Assembly: GCA_934435195.1 (NCBI GenBank)
Contig: CAKSAJ010000005.1
Coordinates: 81,828 to 145,827 of the forward strand
Source of the DNA: an uncultured Schaedlerella sp.
Lineage (GTDB): Bacteria; Bacillota; Clostridia; Lachnospirales; Lachnospiraceae
Reading direction: 5' to 3'
DNA length: 64,000 nucleotides
Shown here: piece by piece, positions 34,037-41,979 of the stretch
How positions within the stretch are numbered: the first letter of the stretch is position 1
How the letters are laid out: every line of letters starts with the position of its first letter
The notes under the pieces: generated by a model
What the model was told of the DNA's origin: nothing
Databases searched by the model: none
Seen by the model: the letters and a program-made list of their open reading frames with translations, nothing else
Translations under genes and position numbers: made by a program

Positions 34037-34942
34037 TTATTTCATCAACTTTTTCATATTCAATTTCCCCCACCCCAACTCATCTTTTTCTTCTTTAGAA
34101 CAACTTTCCCGCAATCTAAGCTTCACTTCCACATTTGTCATATCCGGATATTTTGACAAAAGACAGGCGATTGCCCCTGCCACTACCGGAGTTGACATAG
34201 ACGTTCCACTCTTTGCAATATACGGCTTTTTCCAGCGGCGTGTATACTGTCCGTTACAGCTGATCACTTTCGTTCCCGGTGCTGTCAGATCCGGCTTGAT
34301 CACGCATTGTTTTGTCGGTCCTCTCCCCGAATAATTCCATTCCTTTTGCGAATGGACATTTACAATTTGCGAGCCGCCTGTCACCCCTACTGTAATCACC
34401 TTTCTGCTACTCCCCGGAACAGCGATCGTTCCATCCTTTGGTCCGTAATTTCCTGCTGACACTACAACCACCAACCCTGCATCCCATAACATTTCCACAA
34501 CGGATAACAAATTTCTTTCTTCTATATTATTTAGTTGTGGCTTTGCCCCTACTGAAATATTTACAATGCGGATATTTCTTTTCTTTTTCAATTCCAATAT
34601 CCAACTAATCCCCTCTTCTACAGCCTGAATTGTTCCATTCCCCTGCTGATCTAATACTTTTCCTACAACCAACTCACTTCTTGGTGCCATCCCCTGGTAT
34701 ATGCCATCCGACATTTTCCCGCTTCCTGCGAGTATTCCCGCCACATGCGTACCATGACCGCTATCATCATATATCGCTTTCCGTTTCCCAACAAAATCTG
34801 AGAACTCTAAAATCCGCCTGTCAAAGTCCGGATGTAAAATGATCCCGGAATCCAATATAGCAATACAGATTCCTTGACCAAAATATTTTCCCATTTTCAT
34901 ATCTTCCGTCCAATATCCGATAGCTTCTTTTACTCGTTTCAT
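34037..34942 (-). CDS. S8 family (subtilisin-like) serine protease, no signal peptide
   Basis: This 301-residue subtilase consists of little more than the catalytic domain. Catalytic Asp is in ICIAILDSGIILHPDFD, His in DDSGHGTHVAGILAGSG, oxyanion Asn in VVVVSAGNYGPKDG and Ser in AKSGTSMSTPVVAGAIACL. It lacks a signal peptide, prodomain and C-terminal extension, so an intracellular role like ISP/AprX is likely. It is encoded just upstream of ylxM on the same strand but with that operon's promoter between them. A Cys-rich miniprotein gene diverges from its 5' side. Confidence 0.92.
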   Translation of the reverse strand: MKRVKEAIGYWTEDMKMGKYFGQGICIAILDSGIILHPDFDRRILEFSDFVGKRKAIYDDSGHGTHVAGILAGSGKMSDGIYQGMAPRSELVVGKVLDQQGNGTIQAVEEGISWILELKKKRNIRIVNISVGAKPQLNNIEERNLLSVVEMLWDAGLVVVVSAGNYGPKDGTIAVPGSSRKVITVGVTGGSQIVNVHSQKEWNYSGRGPTKQCVIKPDLTAPGTKVISCNGQYTRRWKKPYIAKSGTSMSTPVVAGAIACLLSKYPDMTNVEVKLRLRESCSKEEKDELGWGKLNMKKLMK

Positions 34943-35034
34943 AAAAAGAACCTTTTTCTTTCAATTTATTCACACTTTCTTATATTCGTTCATACTATAA
35001 CATTGTAAATGATCAACTTTGGAGGATATATCGA

Positions 35035-35286
35035 ATGAGTGATTTAACTGCTACAAACTGTGGATGTGGTTGCGACAACAATTGTGGAGGAAACTGGGAA
35101 AATAATTCTTGCCTGTGGATTATCCTGCTGCTTATCTGCTGTGGCGGATGCGGCAATAACAGAATCGGAAATGGCTGTGGATGTGGTGGAGACAGTTGTC
35201 TGTGGATCATCTTATTGCTTATCTTCTGTGGCGGATGTGGCAACAATGGATTTGGATGCGGCAACGGATTCGGCTGTGGCTGCTAA
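35035..35286 (+). CDS. Cys/Gly-rich miniprotein with two internal repeats
   Basis: This 83-residue protein has 16 cysteines and 21 glycines. Two copies of SCLWIILLLI followed by C-GGCGNN (residues 25-42 and 54-71) alternate with Cys-Gly/Asn-Gly tracts, ending GFGCGNGFGCGC. The hydrophobic decamers are short for full transmembrane helices. TTTGGAGGATATATCGA gives an excellent ribosome binding site, and no signal peptide precedes the first Cys cluster. Similar high-cysteine proteins occur in clostridial genomes but their function is unknown to me; spore-coat, metal-binding or membrane-associated roles are all possible. It diverges from the subtilase and ends at a hairpin. Confidence 0.85.
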   Translation: MSDLTATNCGCGCDNNCGGNWENNSCLWIILLLICCGGCGNNRIGNGCGCGGDSCLWIILLLIFCGGCGNNGFGCGNGFGCGC

Positions 35287-35320
35287 GGTTTATTCTTCTG
35301 TTTTCTCATACTAACTTCAA

Positions 35321-35352
35321 AAGGTGCTGTCGCAACTGACAGCACCTTCTCT
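35321..35352. terminator. hairpin between the Cys-rich gene and deoB
   Basis: AAGGTGCTGTC-6-GACAGCACCTT is a perfect 11-bp hairpin. On the minus strand it is followed by TTTTG, fitting the end of deoB; on the plus strand it can bound the Cys-rich gene, though the T-tract there is poor. Confidence 0.75.
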
Positions 35353-35378
35353 AAATATCTATAAATCGAATTTTCAAT

Positions 35379-36569
35379 TTATTTCAATTCTCCCAAAATA
35401 GATTTTCCAATTGTTCCTTCTGGCATCTTTACACCAAAGTTATCGGCGATTGTTGCTCCGATCACTGCAAATGTATCTGAATCCTGCAATTTTCCATAAC
35501 CTTCCATAGATGGAGAATAAGCAAAAAATGGGACTTGCTCTCTCGTATGGTCTGTTCCTGTATGTGTCGGATCATTTCCATGATCTGCTGTAATGATCAA
35601 AAGATCATCCTCTTTTAACTCCTTTAAAAATTCTCCTAATTTCACATCGAATTTTTCGAGCTCTTCTGCATATCCTTTTACATTTCGGCGATGTCCCCAC
35701 AACGCATCAAAATCTACCAGATTCACGAAACACAGCCCTTTAAATTCTCTCTTGGCTATATCGATCGTCTGCTCCATTCCATGAACAGAACTTTTTGACT
35801 TATTTGATTCCGTCAAACCTTCCCCATCGAAAATATCAAAAATTTTACCAACTGAAATCACATCATATCCGGCATCTTTCAATGCATTCAACGCAGTTCT
35901 TCCATATGGTTTCAGAGCATAATCATGTCTGTTACTTGTTCTCTTAAACTCGCCTTTTTTCTTTCCGACATATGGTCTTGCAATGACACGACCGACTTTC
36001 CACTCATCTTTCATTGTGATTTCACGTGCAATCTCACAACAACGATAAAGTTCATCTAACCCAAATGTCTCTTCATTTCCACAAATCTGCAATACAGAAT
36101 CTGCTGATGTATAAACAATCATATGTCCTGTCGCAATTTCTTCCTCTGCAAGTTCATCTAAAATTGCCGTTCCGCTTGCACTCTTATTTCCAATCACCTT
36201 ATGTCCTGTTCTTTTCTCAAGTTCATCTATTAATTCCTTTGGAAATCCTGTCTCAGTAAATGTTTTAAATGGCTTTGTAATATGAAGTCCCATCATTTCC
36301 CAATGCCCTGTCATTGTATCCTTCCCCGTACTTGCTTCTCTCAAGAAAGAATAATATCCCATCGGTCGTTCTACAGGAGCCACTTGCTTAAGCGGATGAA
36401 GATTTGCAATTCCAAGTTTTTGGAGATTTGGAATATGAAATTCCTCCACTGATTCAGAAATGTGTCCCATTGTGTCAGTTCCGGCATCCCCATAATCTGC
36501 CGCATCCGGCATTGCCCCTGCACCAAATGAATCAATTACAATTGTAAAAATTCGATTATATTTTTTCAT
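35379..36569 (-). CDS. deoB: phosphopentomutase
   Basis: DeoB interconverts (deoxy)ribose 1- and 5-phosphates, linking nucleoside phosphorolysis to DeoC. It has 396 residues of the alkaline-phosphatase superfamily. FTIVIDSFGAGAMPDAADYG holds the first metal-binding Asp, STGKDTMTGHWEMMG the phosphorylated Thr, and IITADHGNDPTHTGTDHTRE the C-terminal metal site. The open frame starts three codons earlier at GTG; the ATG at 36569 has GGAG eight bases upstream. It follows punA by 13 bases. Confidence 0.96.
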   Translation of the reverse strand: MKKYNRIFTIVIDSFGAGAMPDAADYGDAGTDTMGHISESVEEFHIPNLQKLGIANLHPLKQVAPVERPMGYYSFLREASTGKDTMTGHWEMMGLHITKPFKTFTETGFPKELIDELEKRTGHKVIGNKSASGTAILDELAEEEIATGHMIVYTSADSVLQICGNEETFGLDELYRCCEIAREITMKDEWKVGRVIARPYVGKKKGEFKRTSNRHDYALKPYGRTALNALKDAGYDVISVGKIFDIFDGEGLTESNKSKSSVHGMEQTIDIAKREFKGLCFVNLVDFDALWGHRRNVKGYAEELEKFDVKLGEFLKELKEDDLLIITADHGNDPTHTGTDHTREQVPFFAYSPSMEGYGKLQDSDTFAVIGATIADNFGVKMPEGTIGKSILGELK

Positions 36570-36582
36570 TAACCTCACTCCA

Positions 36583-37395
36583 TTACATGTTCACAATAAC
36601 TTTTGTAACAAGTTCCTTAAATGATTTTGCTACGCGGTCAGCTGTCTCCTGCACCTCTTTATGATTCAATGCTTCTTTTGAAAGTCCTGCCGCCATATTT
36701 GTAATGCAGGAAATTCCACAAATTTCCATTCCCATGTGACGTGCTGCCATAGCTTCGCAGGCTGTACTCATTCCAACCGCATCTGCACCCCAGTTCTGCG
36801 CAAGTCTTATCTCTGCCGGAGTCTCATAGCTTGGTCCTGTAAACTGAACATAAACACCTTCTTGTAGCTCAATACCACATTCTGCTGCACATTTGCGGAT
36901 CACATCGCGAAGACGCTTACTGTACACTTCACTCATATCCGGAAATCTCACTCCGAGTTCCTCAATATTTGGTCCGATCAATGGACTTGGCACCGCAGTT
37001 GTAATATGATCTGTGATCATCATAAAATCTCCTGGTTTATAAGAAGGATTACATCCGCCTGCTGCATTTGTAAGGAGAATTTTCTTTGCTCCAAGCATTC
37101 CCATAAGGCGTGTTGGAAGAACAACATCTGACATCGTGTATCCTTCATAATAATGAACACGTCCCTGCATAATCACAACAGGTGTATTCTCTACATATCC
37201 AAATACAAAACGTCCTTTATGACCTTTTACTGTAGAAACCGGAAAACCTTCTATTTCTGCATAATCAATTGTCTGCTCAATCTGAATTCCATCTGCAAAA
37301 TCTCCAAGCCCGGAACCAAGGATCAATGCTACTTCCGGTTTAAAATCTATTTTCTTTTTTACACTTTCAAGACATGTCATTAATTTCTTATACAT
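36583..37395 (-). CDS. punA: purine nucleoside phosphorylase (trimeric PNP type)
   Basis: This enzyme cleaves inosine and guanosine with phosphate to base plus (deoxy)ribose 1-phosphate. It has 270 residues of the PunA/DeoD-II group: VALILGSGLGDFAD and VKGHKGRFVFGYVENTPVV bind phosphate, MQGRVHYYEGY follows, LTNAAGGCNPSYKPGDFM and GPSYETPAEIR complete the site. The ATG at 37395 has AAGGAG eight bases upstream, preferred over an upstream GTG. It lies between deoC and deoB in the nucleoside-salvage unit. Confidence 0.95.
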   Translation of the reverse strand: MYKKLMTCLESVKKKIDFKPEVALILGSGLGDFADGIQIEQTIDYAEIEGFPVSTVKGHKGRFVFGYVENTPVVIMQGRVHYYEGYTMSDVVLPTRLMGMLGAKKILLTNAAGGCNPSYKPGDFMMITDHITTAVPSPLIGPNIEELGVRFPDMSEVYSKRLRDVIRKCAAECGIELQEGVYVQFTGPSYETPAEIRLAQNWGADAVGMSTACEAMAARHMGMEICGISCITNMAAGLSKEALNHKEVQETADRVAKSFKELVTKVIVNM

Positions 37396-37420
37396 AATTT
37401 CCACTCCTTTTCACTCAATT

Positions 37421-38080
37421 TTAATATCCCGTTGCTTCCTCATTCTTCACAATCTTAATGATACGACTTGTGCCAAGACGATCTGCTCCAAGTTCAAGGA
37501 ACTTCTCAGCATCTTCAATAGAAGAAATTCCGCCCGCTGCTTTCATCTTCACATTCGGACCGATATGCTCTGAGAACAGTTTGATATCTTCAAATGTCGC
37601 TCCTGCTCCGCCAAAACCTGTAGAGGTCTTAATGTAATCAGCACCTGCATTTGTTACGATTTCGCACATCTTAATCTTCTCTTCGTCAGTAAGGAAACAT
37701 GTCTCAATGATAACTTTAAGAATTTTATCTTTGCAGACAGCTTTTAAAGCTCTAATCTCATTCTCGATCAAATCATACTTTTTATCCTTGAGCCATCCGA
37801 TATTGATTACCATATCAATTTCAGAAGCACCATTCTCCAGTGCATCTTTTGTCTCAAATTCCTTTGCTTTAGTTGTCATATATCCGTTTGGGAATCCGAT
37901 CACTGTACAGACCGCCATCTTATCGCCCATATATTCTGCAGCCTGTTTTACGTAGCTTGGTGCAATACAAACAGATGCGGTTTGATATTTCATTGCATCG
38001 TCACAAATCTGTTTGATTTCTTCCCAAGTAGCCCCCTGAAGAAGAAGTGTATGATCAACATGTTTTAAAATCTCTTTCAT
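37421..38080 (-). CDS. deoC: deoxyribose-phosphate aldolase
   Basis: DeoC splits deoxyribose 5-phosphate into acetaldehyde and glyceraldehyde 3-phosphate. Its 219 residues form a TIM barrel with VDHTLLLQGATWEEI, the NIGWLKDKKYD segment, the first lysine region LKVIIETCFLTDEEK and the Schiff-base lysine in DYIKTSTGFGGAGAT. It comes after udp (56 bases) and before punA (25 bases). Confidence 0.96.
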   Translation of the reverse strand: MKEILKHVDHTLLLQGATWEEIKQICDDAMKYQTASVCIAPSYVKQAAEYMGDKMAVCTVIGFPNGYMTTKAKEFETKDALENGASEIDMVINIGWLKDKKYDLIENEIRALKAVCKDKILKVIIETCFLTDEEKIKMCEIVTNAGADYIKTSTGFGGAGATFEDIKLFSEHIGPNVKMKAAGGISSIEDAEKFLELGADRLGTSRIIKIVKNEEATGY

Positions 38081-38136
38081 ATCCAGTATATAGTCTTCCT
38101 TTCAATTTATAGTATATCATCTTTTTTACTATTTTT

Positions 38137-38919
38137 TTATTTATTTTCCTGATCTGCTTTAATTAATTTACGAATTGCTTCAACTGCCACCTGAATTGCC
38201 ATATCTGTATCATGCGCAACCGGATTATCAAGACCAAGTTTTTCTCTCTCCTGATTTGCTACAACAAGGAAACAAGAACCAACTCTTGCTCTTAATTTAG
38301 ATGCACAGATAAACAGTGCAGCAGACTCCATTTCTGATGCAAGACATCCCATCATCTTCCATGCTTCCCATTTATTGATAAGCTCATACCCTACCGGCAT
38401 TGTCTCCGGCTCGTGCTGTCCATAAAATGCATCCTTACACTGAACAACACCTGTATAATGAGTAAAGTTTTTTTCTTTTGCGGCTGCAACCAACGCATTT
38501 GTAACATCAAGATCTGCCACTGCCGGATACTCGATCGGTGCATATTCTTTTGATGTTCCTTCCATACGGATTGCTCCTGTTGCAATTACAACATCCCCGC
38601 TTTTAATTTCTGTCTGCATTCCTCCACAAGTTCCAATTCTAACAAATGTATCTGCTCCGCATTTATATAATTCTTCCATTGCAATCGATGCTGAAGGTCC
38701 TCCAATTCCTGTAGATGTTACGCTTACTTTTACACCATCCAGTGTTCCTGTATATGTAACATATTCTCTGTTATCTGCTATCAAAACCGGATCATCAAAA
38801 TACTGTGCGATTTTTGCACATCTCTTTGGATCACCCGGCATGATCACATAACGTCCGACTTCTCCCTTTGCTACCTGAATATGATATTGTCTGCTTTGAT
38901 CTTCTGAATAATTTTTCAT
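38137..38919 (-). CDS. udp: uridine phosphorylase
   Basis: Uridine phosphorylase cleaves uridine and deoxyuridine phosphorolytically. It has 260 residues of the NP-I hexameric family: YVIMPGDPKRCAKIAQYFDD starts the phosphate site, VTSTGIGGPSASIAMEEL and RIGTCGGMQTEIKSGDVVI continue it, and EMESAALFICASKL binds ribose. It heads udp-deoC-punA-deoB. A truncated nucleoside permease lies immediately upstream. Confidence 0.93.
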   Translation of the reverse strand: MKNYSEDQSRQYHIQVAKGEVGRYVIMPGDPKRCAKIAQYFDDPVLIADNREYVTYTGTLDGVKVSVTSTGIGGPSASIAMEELYKCGADTFVRIGTCGGMQTEIKSGDVVIATGAIRMEGTSKEYAPIEYPAVADLDVTNALVAAAKEKNFTHYTGVVQCKDAFYGQHEPETMPVGYELINKWEAWKMMGCLASEMESAALFICASKLRARVGSCFLVVANQEREKLGLDNPVAHDTDMAIQVAVEAIRKLIKADQENK

Positions 38920-38955
38920 ACCTTTTCCACCTTTCTGTCTTTATTTTGTGTCTTA

Positions 38956-39132
38956 TCACTGTCCTTTATCGTATGGTATTCCTTCTGCCTTTAGTGCTCT
39001 TGAATTTTTTGATACAAATACAAGAACAACCAGTGAAATAATATAAGGGAACATATTACACAATGTACTTGGAAACTTTAACGTTACCAACGCCGGGAAT
39101 CCTGTATATACATTTGAAAGGGCACGGAACTT
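38956..39132 (-). pseudogene. 3' remnant of a nucleoside ABC transporter permease
   Basis: A frame of 58 codons reads FRALSNVYTGFPALVTL, then NMFPYIISLVVLVFVSKNSR and KAEGIPYDKGQ before a TGA stop. This resembles the C-terminus of BMP-family nucleoside/sugar permeases (YufQ/NupQ type), which usually have about 310-320 residues. In the same frame a stop lies at 39133-39135 and no start or ribosome binding site is present, so only the tail remains. Position directly upstream of the nucleoside-salvage operon supports the reading. Confidence 0.75.
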
Positions 39133-39344
39133 TCAAACATTAACAAGGAATGCTTTTCTCTTCAGACCTCTATATTTCCAATTATGACATATGTCCCCTC
39201 CTTTTAATAGGACTACAGCCCCTTTCTCCTATTCTTTTTTGCATTTCATCTATTATTCACAGTTTTCTCATTTGTTTTTTGTTCACTTTGTCCATATTTT
39301 TATATCCCTTGCAAAGACATTTCTCCTTTTTTGTCTCCCAAGAT

Positions 39345-39491
39345 TCATTTTTTCTTCTTTTGTCTCTCTGTTTGATTTTTCGCCAACTGTTCCTCTCTTT
39401 TTTCTTTTCCTTCATCCAATCGTTTTTTCAACATACAATCTTCATCTAATTCATACACAGCATTTCCATCAATAATTAATCTTCGTTTCAT
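39345..39491 (-). CDS. 48-residue conserved-looking charged protein
   Basis: The frame reads KRRLIIDGNAVYELDEDC at its N-terminus, then a lysine/glutamate-rich helical tail (LKKRLDEGKEKREEQLAKNQ) ending in polylysine. GGAG lies six bases upstream of the ATG at 39491. The N-terminal part looks protein-like, with a compact hydrophobic strand, and codon use matches neighbours. Function is unknown. It diverges from the two-gene unit starting at 39524. Confidence 0.65.
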   Translation of the reverse strand: MKRRLIIDGNAVYELDEDCMLKKRLDEGKEKREEQLAKNQTERQKKKK

Positions 39492-39523
39492 ATTTTACTC
39501 CATTCTTTCCTTTCCTATATAAT

Positions 39524-40195
39524 ATGCTTCTTTTTTTATCTCGGGTTATTCCACCTGCATATTCTTCCCTGTCACACATATTTTTATTCGACACATCATA
39601 TATATCAGATATGGAAAAGAAATCAACAACACCACTCTCACCCTTTGATGAACTAACCATTCCATCTGAATTGCAGCTTTTAAAACTCATTCTTCCATAC
39701 ACCCCTGTCACCAATCAGAAAATGCTCGGTATTTTAATTAAATTTCTCGAATTAGAATACACGATTGATTTTTTCCAACACTGTACCCTCAAACTCCACT
39801 CTCAGACAACTGATACCCCTGTTTCTTTCTCAAATATCATCAGCGAAATTGCACCTTATCTTTCCAAACGCGATTCGCAAATGCTAGCTTCTGTTCAAAA
39901 CATTTTAAATATTCTGGAAATGATGCAAACCTTTCAAGATACTTCATCCGCTTCCCCTGCCGATTTATTTTCCGGAATGCTTTCTCCAGAACAACAAGAA
40001 ATGTTCCAAATGTATCAAACCATGTTTCAACAGGAAGGAGACTCGCAAAATGAACGAATGGATGAATCATCCACTTCTAAAGAATATGAATCCGGTGAAA
40101 TACAATCTCATTCAGATGGCTGCGACCAAAACAGCAGGAAAAACAGGAAAGGAATTGATGCCGATCATGATGGCTCTGATCACGAGTGCAAATAA
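39524..40195 (+). CDS. protein of unknown function (first gene of an overlapping pair)
   Basis: The 223-residue frame has no recognisable domain. The body (SPFDELTIPSELQLLKLILP; KMLGILIKFLELEYTIDFFQ) is helical and amphipathic, and a Met/Gln-rich stretch (MLSPEQQEMFQMYQTMFQQE) precedes a Ser/Asp-rich tail. The start is uncertain: the ATG at 39524 lacks a clear ribosome binding site, as does the in-frame ATG at 39611, but the segment RVIPPAYSS before it looks protein-like. Its last 146 bases overlap the next gene in another frame, so the real or ancestral stop may be earlier. No homologue with known function comes to mind. Confidence 0.65.
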   Translation: MLLFLSRVIPPAYSSLSHIFLFDTSYISDMEKKSTTPLSPFDELTIPSELQLLKLILPYTPVTNQKMLGILIKFLELEYTIDFFQHCTLKLHSQTTDTPVSFSNIISEIAPYLSKRDSQMLASVQNILNILEMMQTFQDTSSASPADLFSGMLSPEQQEMFQMYQTMFQQEGDSQNERMDESSTSKEYESGEIQSHSDGCDQNSRKNRKGIDADHDGSDHECK

Positions 40196-40337
40196 ACAGG
40201 GGATTCATTTCACCCCCGACGAAATCACTTTAATCTTAGATATTATTAAAGAAGGTAAAACACCGGAAGAAAAAGCTCAAATTGACAGCACTATTCAAAT
40301 GGTCAAAACAGTCCTTTCTAAAAATTCCCATTCTTAA
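40050..40337 (+). CDS. small helical protein of unknown function (second gene of the pair)
   Basis: This 95-residue protein is helical throughout: LIQMAATKTAGKTGKELMPI, then a motif GIHFTPDEITLILDIIKEGK followed by TPEEKAQIDSTIQMVKTVL. GGAAGGAG nine bases upstream of the ATG lies inside the previous gene and argues this start is real. The protein may partner the preceding one, since both are rich in amphipathic helices and are read from one message. Function is unknown. It ends just before the stem-loop island at 40.36 kb. Confidence 0.8.
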   Translation: MNEWMNHPLLKNMNPVKYNLIQMAATKTAGKTGKELMPIMMALITSANKQGIHFTPDEITLILDIIKEGKTPEEKAQIDSTIQMVKTVLSKNSHS

Positions 40338-40355
40338 GTTCACCTGTTTTTTTAC

Positions 40356-40484
40356 GAACAAAGAATGTGCTTTGCACATTCTTGCGCCTGCGGCGGTCGC
40401 TTGCGACACCTACATTGTACGCCGCAGTGCGCATCCTTAGCGGAGCGATTTTTATATATTAGGAAAGCACTTTCCTAATATATA
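40356..40484. repeat. island of nested stem-loops (palindromic repeat candidate)
   Basis: Three perfect or near-perfect hairpins follow one another: AGAATGTGC-TTT-GCACATTCT (40362-40382); a GC-rich stem GCGCCTGCGGCG with CGCCGCAGTGCGC (40384-40432) enclosing GTCGC-TT-GCGAC; and TATATATTAGGAAAG-CA-CTTTCCTAATATATA (40453-40484). The GC-rich part is unlike the surrounding AT-rich DNA. The left boundary word GAACAAAGAATGT recurs at about 24402-24414. This looks like a mobile palindromic element or a structured 3' UTR. Confidence 0.6.
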
Positions 40485-40519
40485 AAAAAGATGCTGACAT
40501 TACCGTCCGCATCTTTTTT
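40484..40519. terminator. bidirectional terminator
   Basis: AAAAAAGATGC-14-GCATCTTTTTT can terminate both the convergent plus-strand unit and the minus-strand thioesterase gene. Confidence 0.85.
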
Positions 40520-40524
40520 AGTTC

Positions 40525-41016
40525 TTAAAATCCTTCTTTTCTTCTGAGTTCCCGCATCTCGCGTCGCTTTTGTGCAGCCTCCCATTCGCCTCTTTGCTCT
40601 TCTGTCTCAATAATCAGCCCTGGAACCTGAATCGGATGATCATTCTCATCTAATGCTACCATTGTCAGATATGCCCTGTTAATTGGGCGTCTCATCCCTT
40701 GCTTATCTTCCACATATGTATCCACTCGCACTTCCATCGAAGTATTCCCAACATAAGTCACTCGTCCGATAATTACAACATGTTCCCCCAGATATGCACC
40801 TCTTATAAATTTCAGATTATCGATAGATGCTGTAATACAATTCTCTCTTGTATGACGCATCGCCACAATACCTGCTGCTTCATCAATCCATTGAACCAAC
40901 ATTCCCCCAAATAATCTTCCTGCTGCATTCAAATGATTCGGACGAACAATGTATACTGTCTCAACCCGCGATTCTTCCATCCGTCTTTGTTCACGCACTT
41001 TTACATTTTCCTCCAA
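40525..41016 (-). CDS. acyl-CoA thioesterase, hotdog fold (YkhA/YciA type)
   Basis: This enzyme hydrolyses acyl-CoA thioesters. It has 163 residues. PNHLNAAGRLFGGMLVQWID carries the N-terminal motif with the catalytic Asp in the following EAAG helix (DEAAGIVAMRH), and VVIIGRVTYVGNTSMEVRVD and PINRAYLTMVALDEN form the core strands. The C-terminal 25 residues are basic and helical. It is monocistronic, between a terminator and the divergent TruA-like gene. The natural acyl substrate cannot be named. Confidence 0.9.
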   Translation of the reverse strand: MEENVKVREQRRMEESRVETVYIVRPNHLNAAGRLFGGMLVQWIDEAAGIVAMRHTRENCITASIDNLKFIRGAYLGEHVVIIGRVTYVGNTSMEVRVDTYVEDKQGMRRPINRAYLTMVALDENDHPIQVPGLIIETEEQRGEWEAAQKRREMRELRRKEGF

Positions 41017-41174
41017 TTTTTTTACATATTTTTACAGTTAGCTTCATTGTAACGCTTTATCCTATTGTTTAAAAGTATTCTTTTTTATGTTTTATATAAG
41101 ATACAATTTATTTCATCTGGTAAATTTATTTCCTATCATGTATCATATAAGTACATATGAAAAGAGGATTGCTT

Positions 41175-41957
41175 ATGAAAAACATAAAATTAACGATTCA
41201 ATATGATGGCACGCGCTATCAAGGATGGCAGAAACCTGGAAAGAAAGGAAATTCTAATACCCTCTCTGGGAAACTGACCGAAGTGATTTCTCGAATCACT
41301 GATGATGAAATCACCTTATTTGCAGGTGCTAAAACAGACACTAACGTACACGCTGATGCACAAATTGTAAATTTCAAAACAAATACTACATTATCTGCAT
41401 TAAAATTAAAGCAGGAATTGAACCACTATCTTCCACAGGATATTGCTATCATTTCTGCCGAAGAGGTTTCTGAACGTTTTCACGCTTCATTAAATGCACA
41501 AACAGTCACTTATCTTTATCGTGTAAGCTGTGCACCTGTTGCAGATGTATTTACAAGAAAATACAAATACCATCTACCGGATACATTAGATTTAAATGCT
41601 ATGCAGCATGCCTCAGAACAATTGCTTGGAAAACATGATTTCAAGAATTTTTCTTCTGGAAAGACAAAAAAATCAACCGAAAAAGAATTGCTTTCCGTTG
41701 AAATTTTCAATGGATTTCATATTCCAAAAGATTTACTTCTAAAGTGCGAACAGCCATCTGATGCTGATTTTCTTTTTCTTCTAAAAGGAAATGATTTTCT
41801 ACATCAAATGCCACTTTACTTAGTAGAAACGTTATTAGAAATAGGACTTGGCAGCCGAAGCGCCTCTTCCATTCCGCTCATATTTTCCGGGGAAGATACT
41901 GTTTCTAAACGTTGTCCTTCTCATGGTCTCTTTCTTCATGAGATTACATACCAATAA
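41175..41957 (+). CDS. TruA-like tRNA pseudouridine synthase with altered signature
   Basis: This 260-residue protein has the TruA start KNIKLTIQYDGTRYQGWQ and the aspartate region FAGAKTDTNVHADAQIVNF. Canonical TruA has RTDxGVHA; here Arg is Lys and Gly is Asn, while the catalytic Asp and VHA remain. The usual FLRHMVRNIVG segment is FLHQMPLYLVE instead. TruA modifies U38-40 in tRNA anticodon arms; this looks like a diverged paralogue with changed specificity or reduced activity. The ATG at 41175 has AGAGGA upstream, preferred over an ATG six codons earlier. The next gene follows after 22 bases. Confidence 0.82.
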   Translation: MKNIKLTIQYDGTRYQGWQKPGKKGNSNTLSGKLTEVISRITDDEITLFAGAKTDTNVHADAQIVNFKTNTTLSALKLKQELNHYLPQDIAIISAEEVSERFHASLNAQTVTYLYRVSCAPVADVFTRKYKYHLPDTLDLNAMQHASEQLLGKHDFKNFSSGKTKKSTEKELLSVEIFNGFHIPKDLLLKCEQPSDADFLFLLKGNDFLHQMPLYLVETLLEIGLGSRSASSIPLIFSGEDTVSKRCPSHGLFLHEITYQ

Positions 41958-41979
41958 AACCTAAAAAGGAGGAGCTTCC

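Noticed and set aside
35013..35314. Frames on both strands over the Cys-rich gene
   Set aside because: Shadows of the repetitive glycine/cysteine codons; only the frame at 35035 has a ribosome binding site.
39150..39475. Two plus-strand frames rich in Phe/Leu/Ser
   Set aside because: They are the complement of the purine-rich coding strand of the 48-codon gene and its upstream region; no ribosome binding site.
39469..39714. 81-codon minus-strand frame
   Set aside because: Antisense to the unknown gene at 39524 and overlaps the better supported 48-codon gene in another frame.
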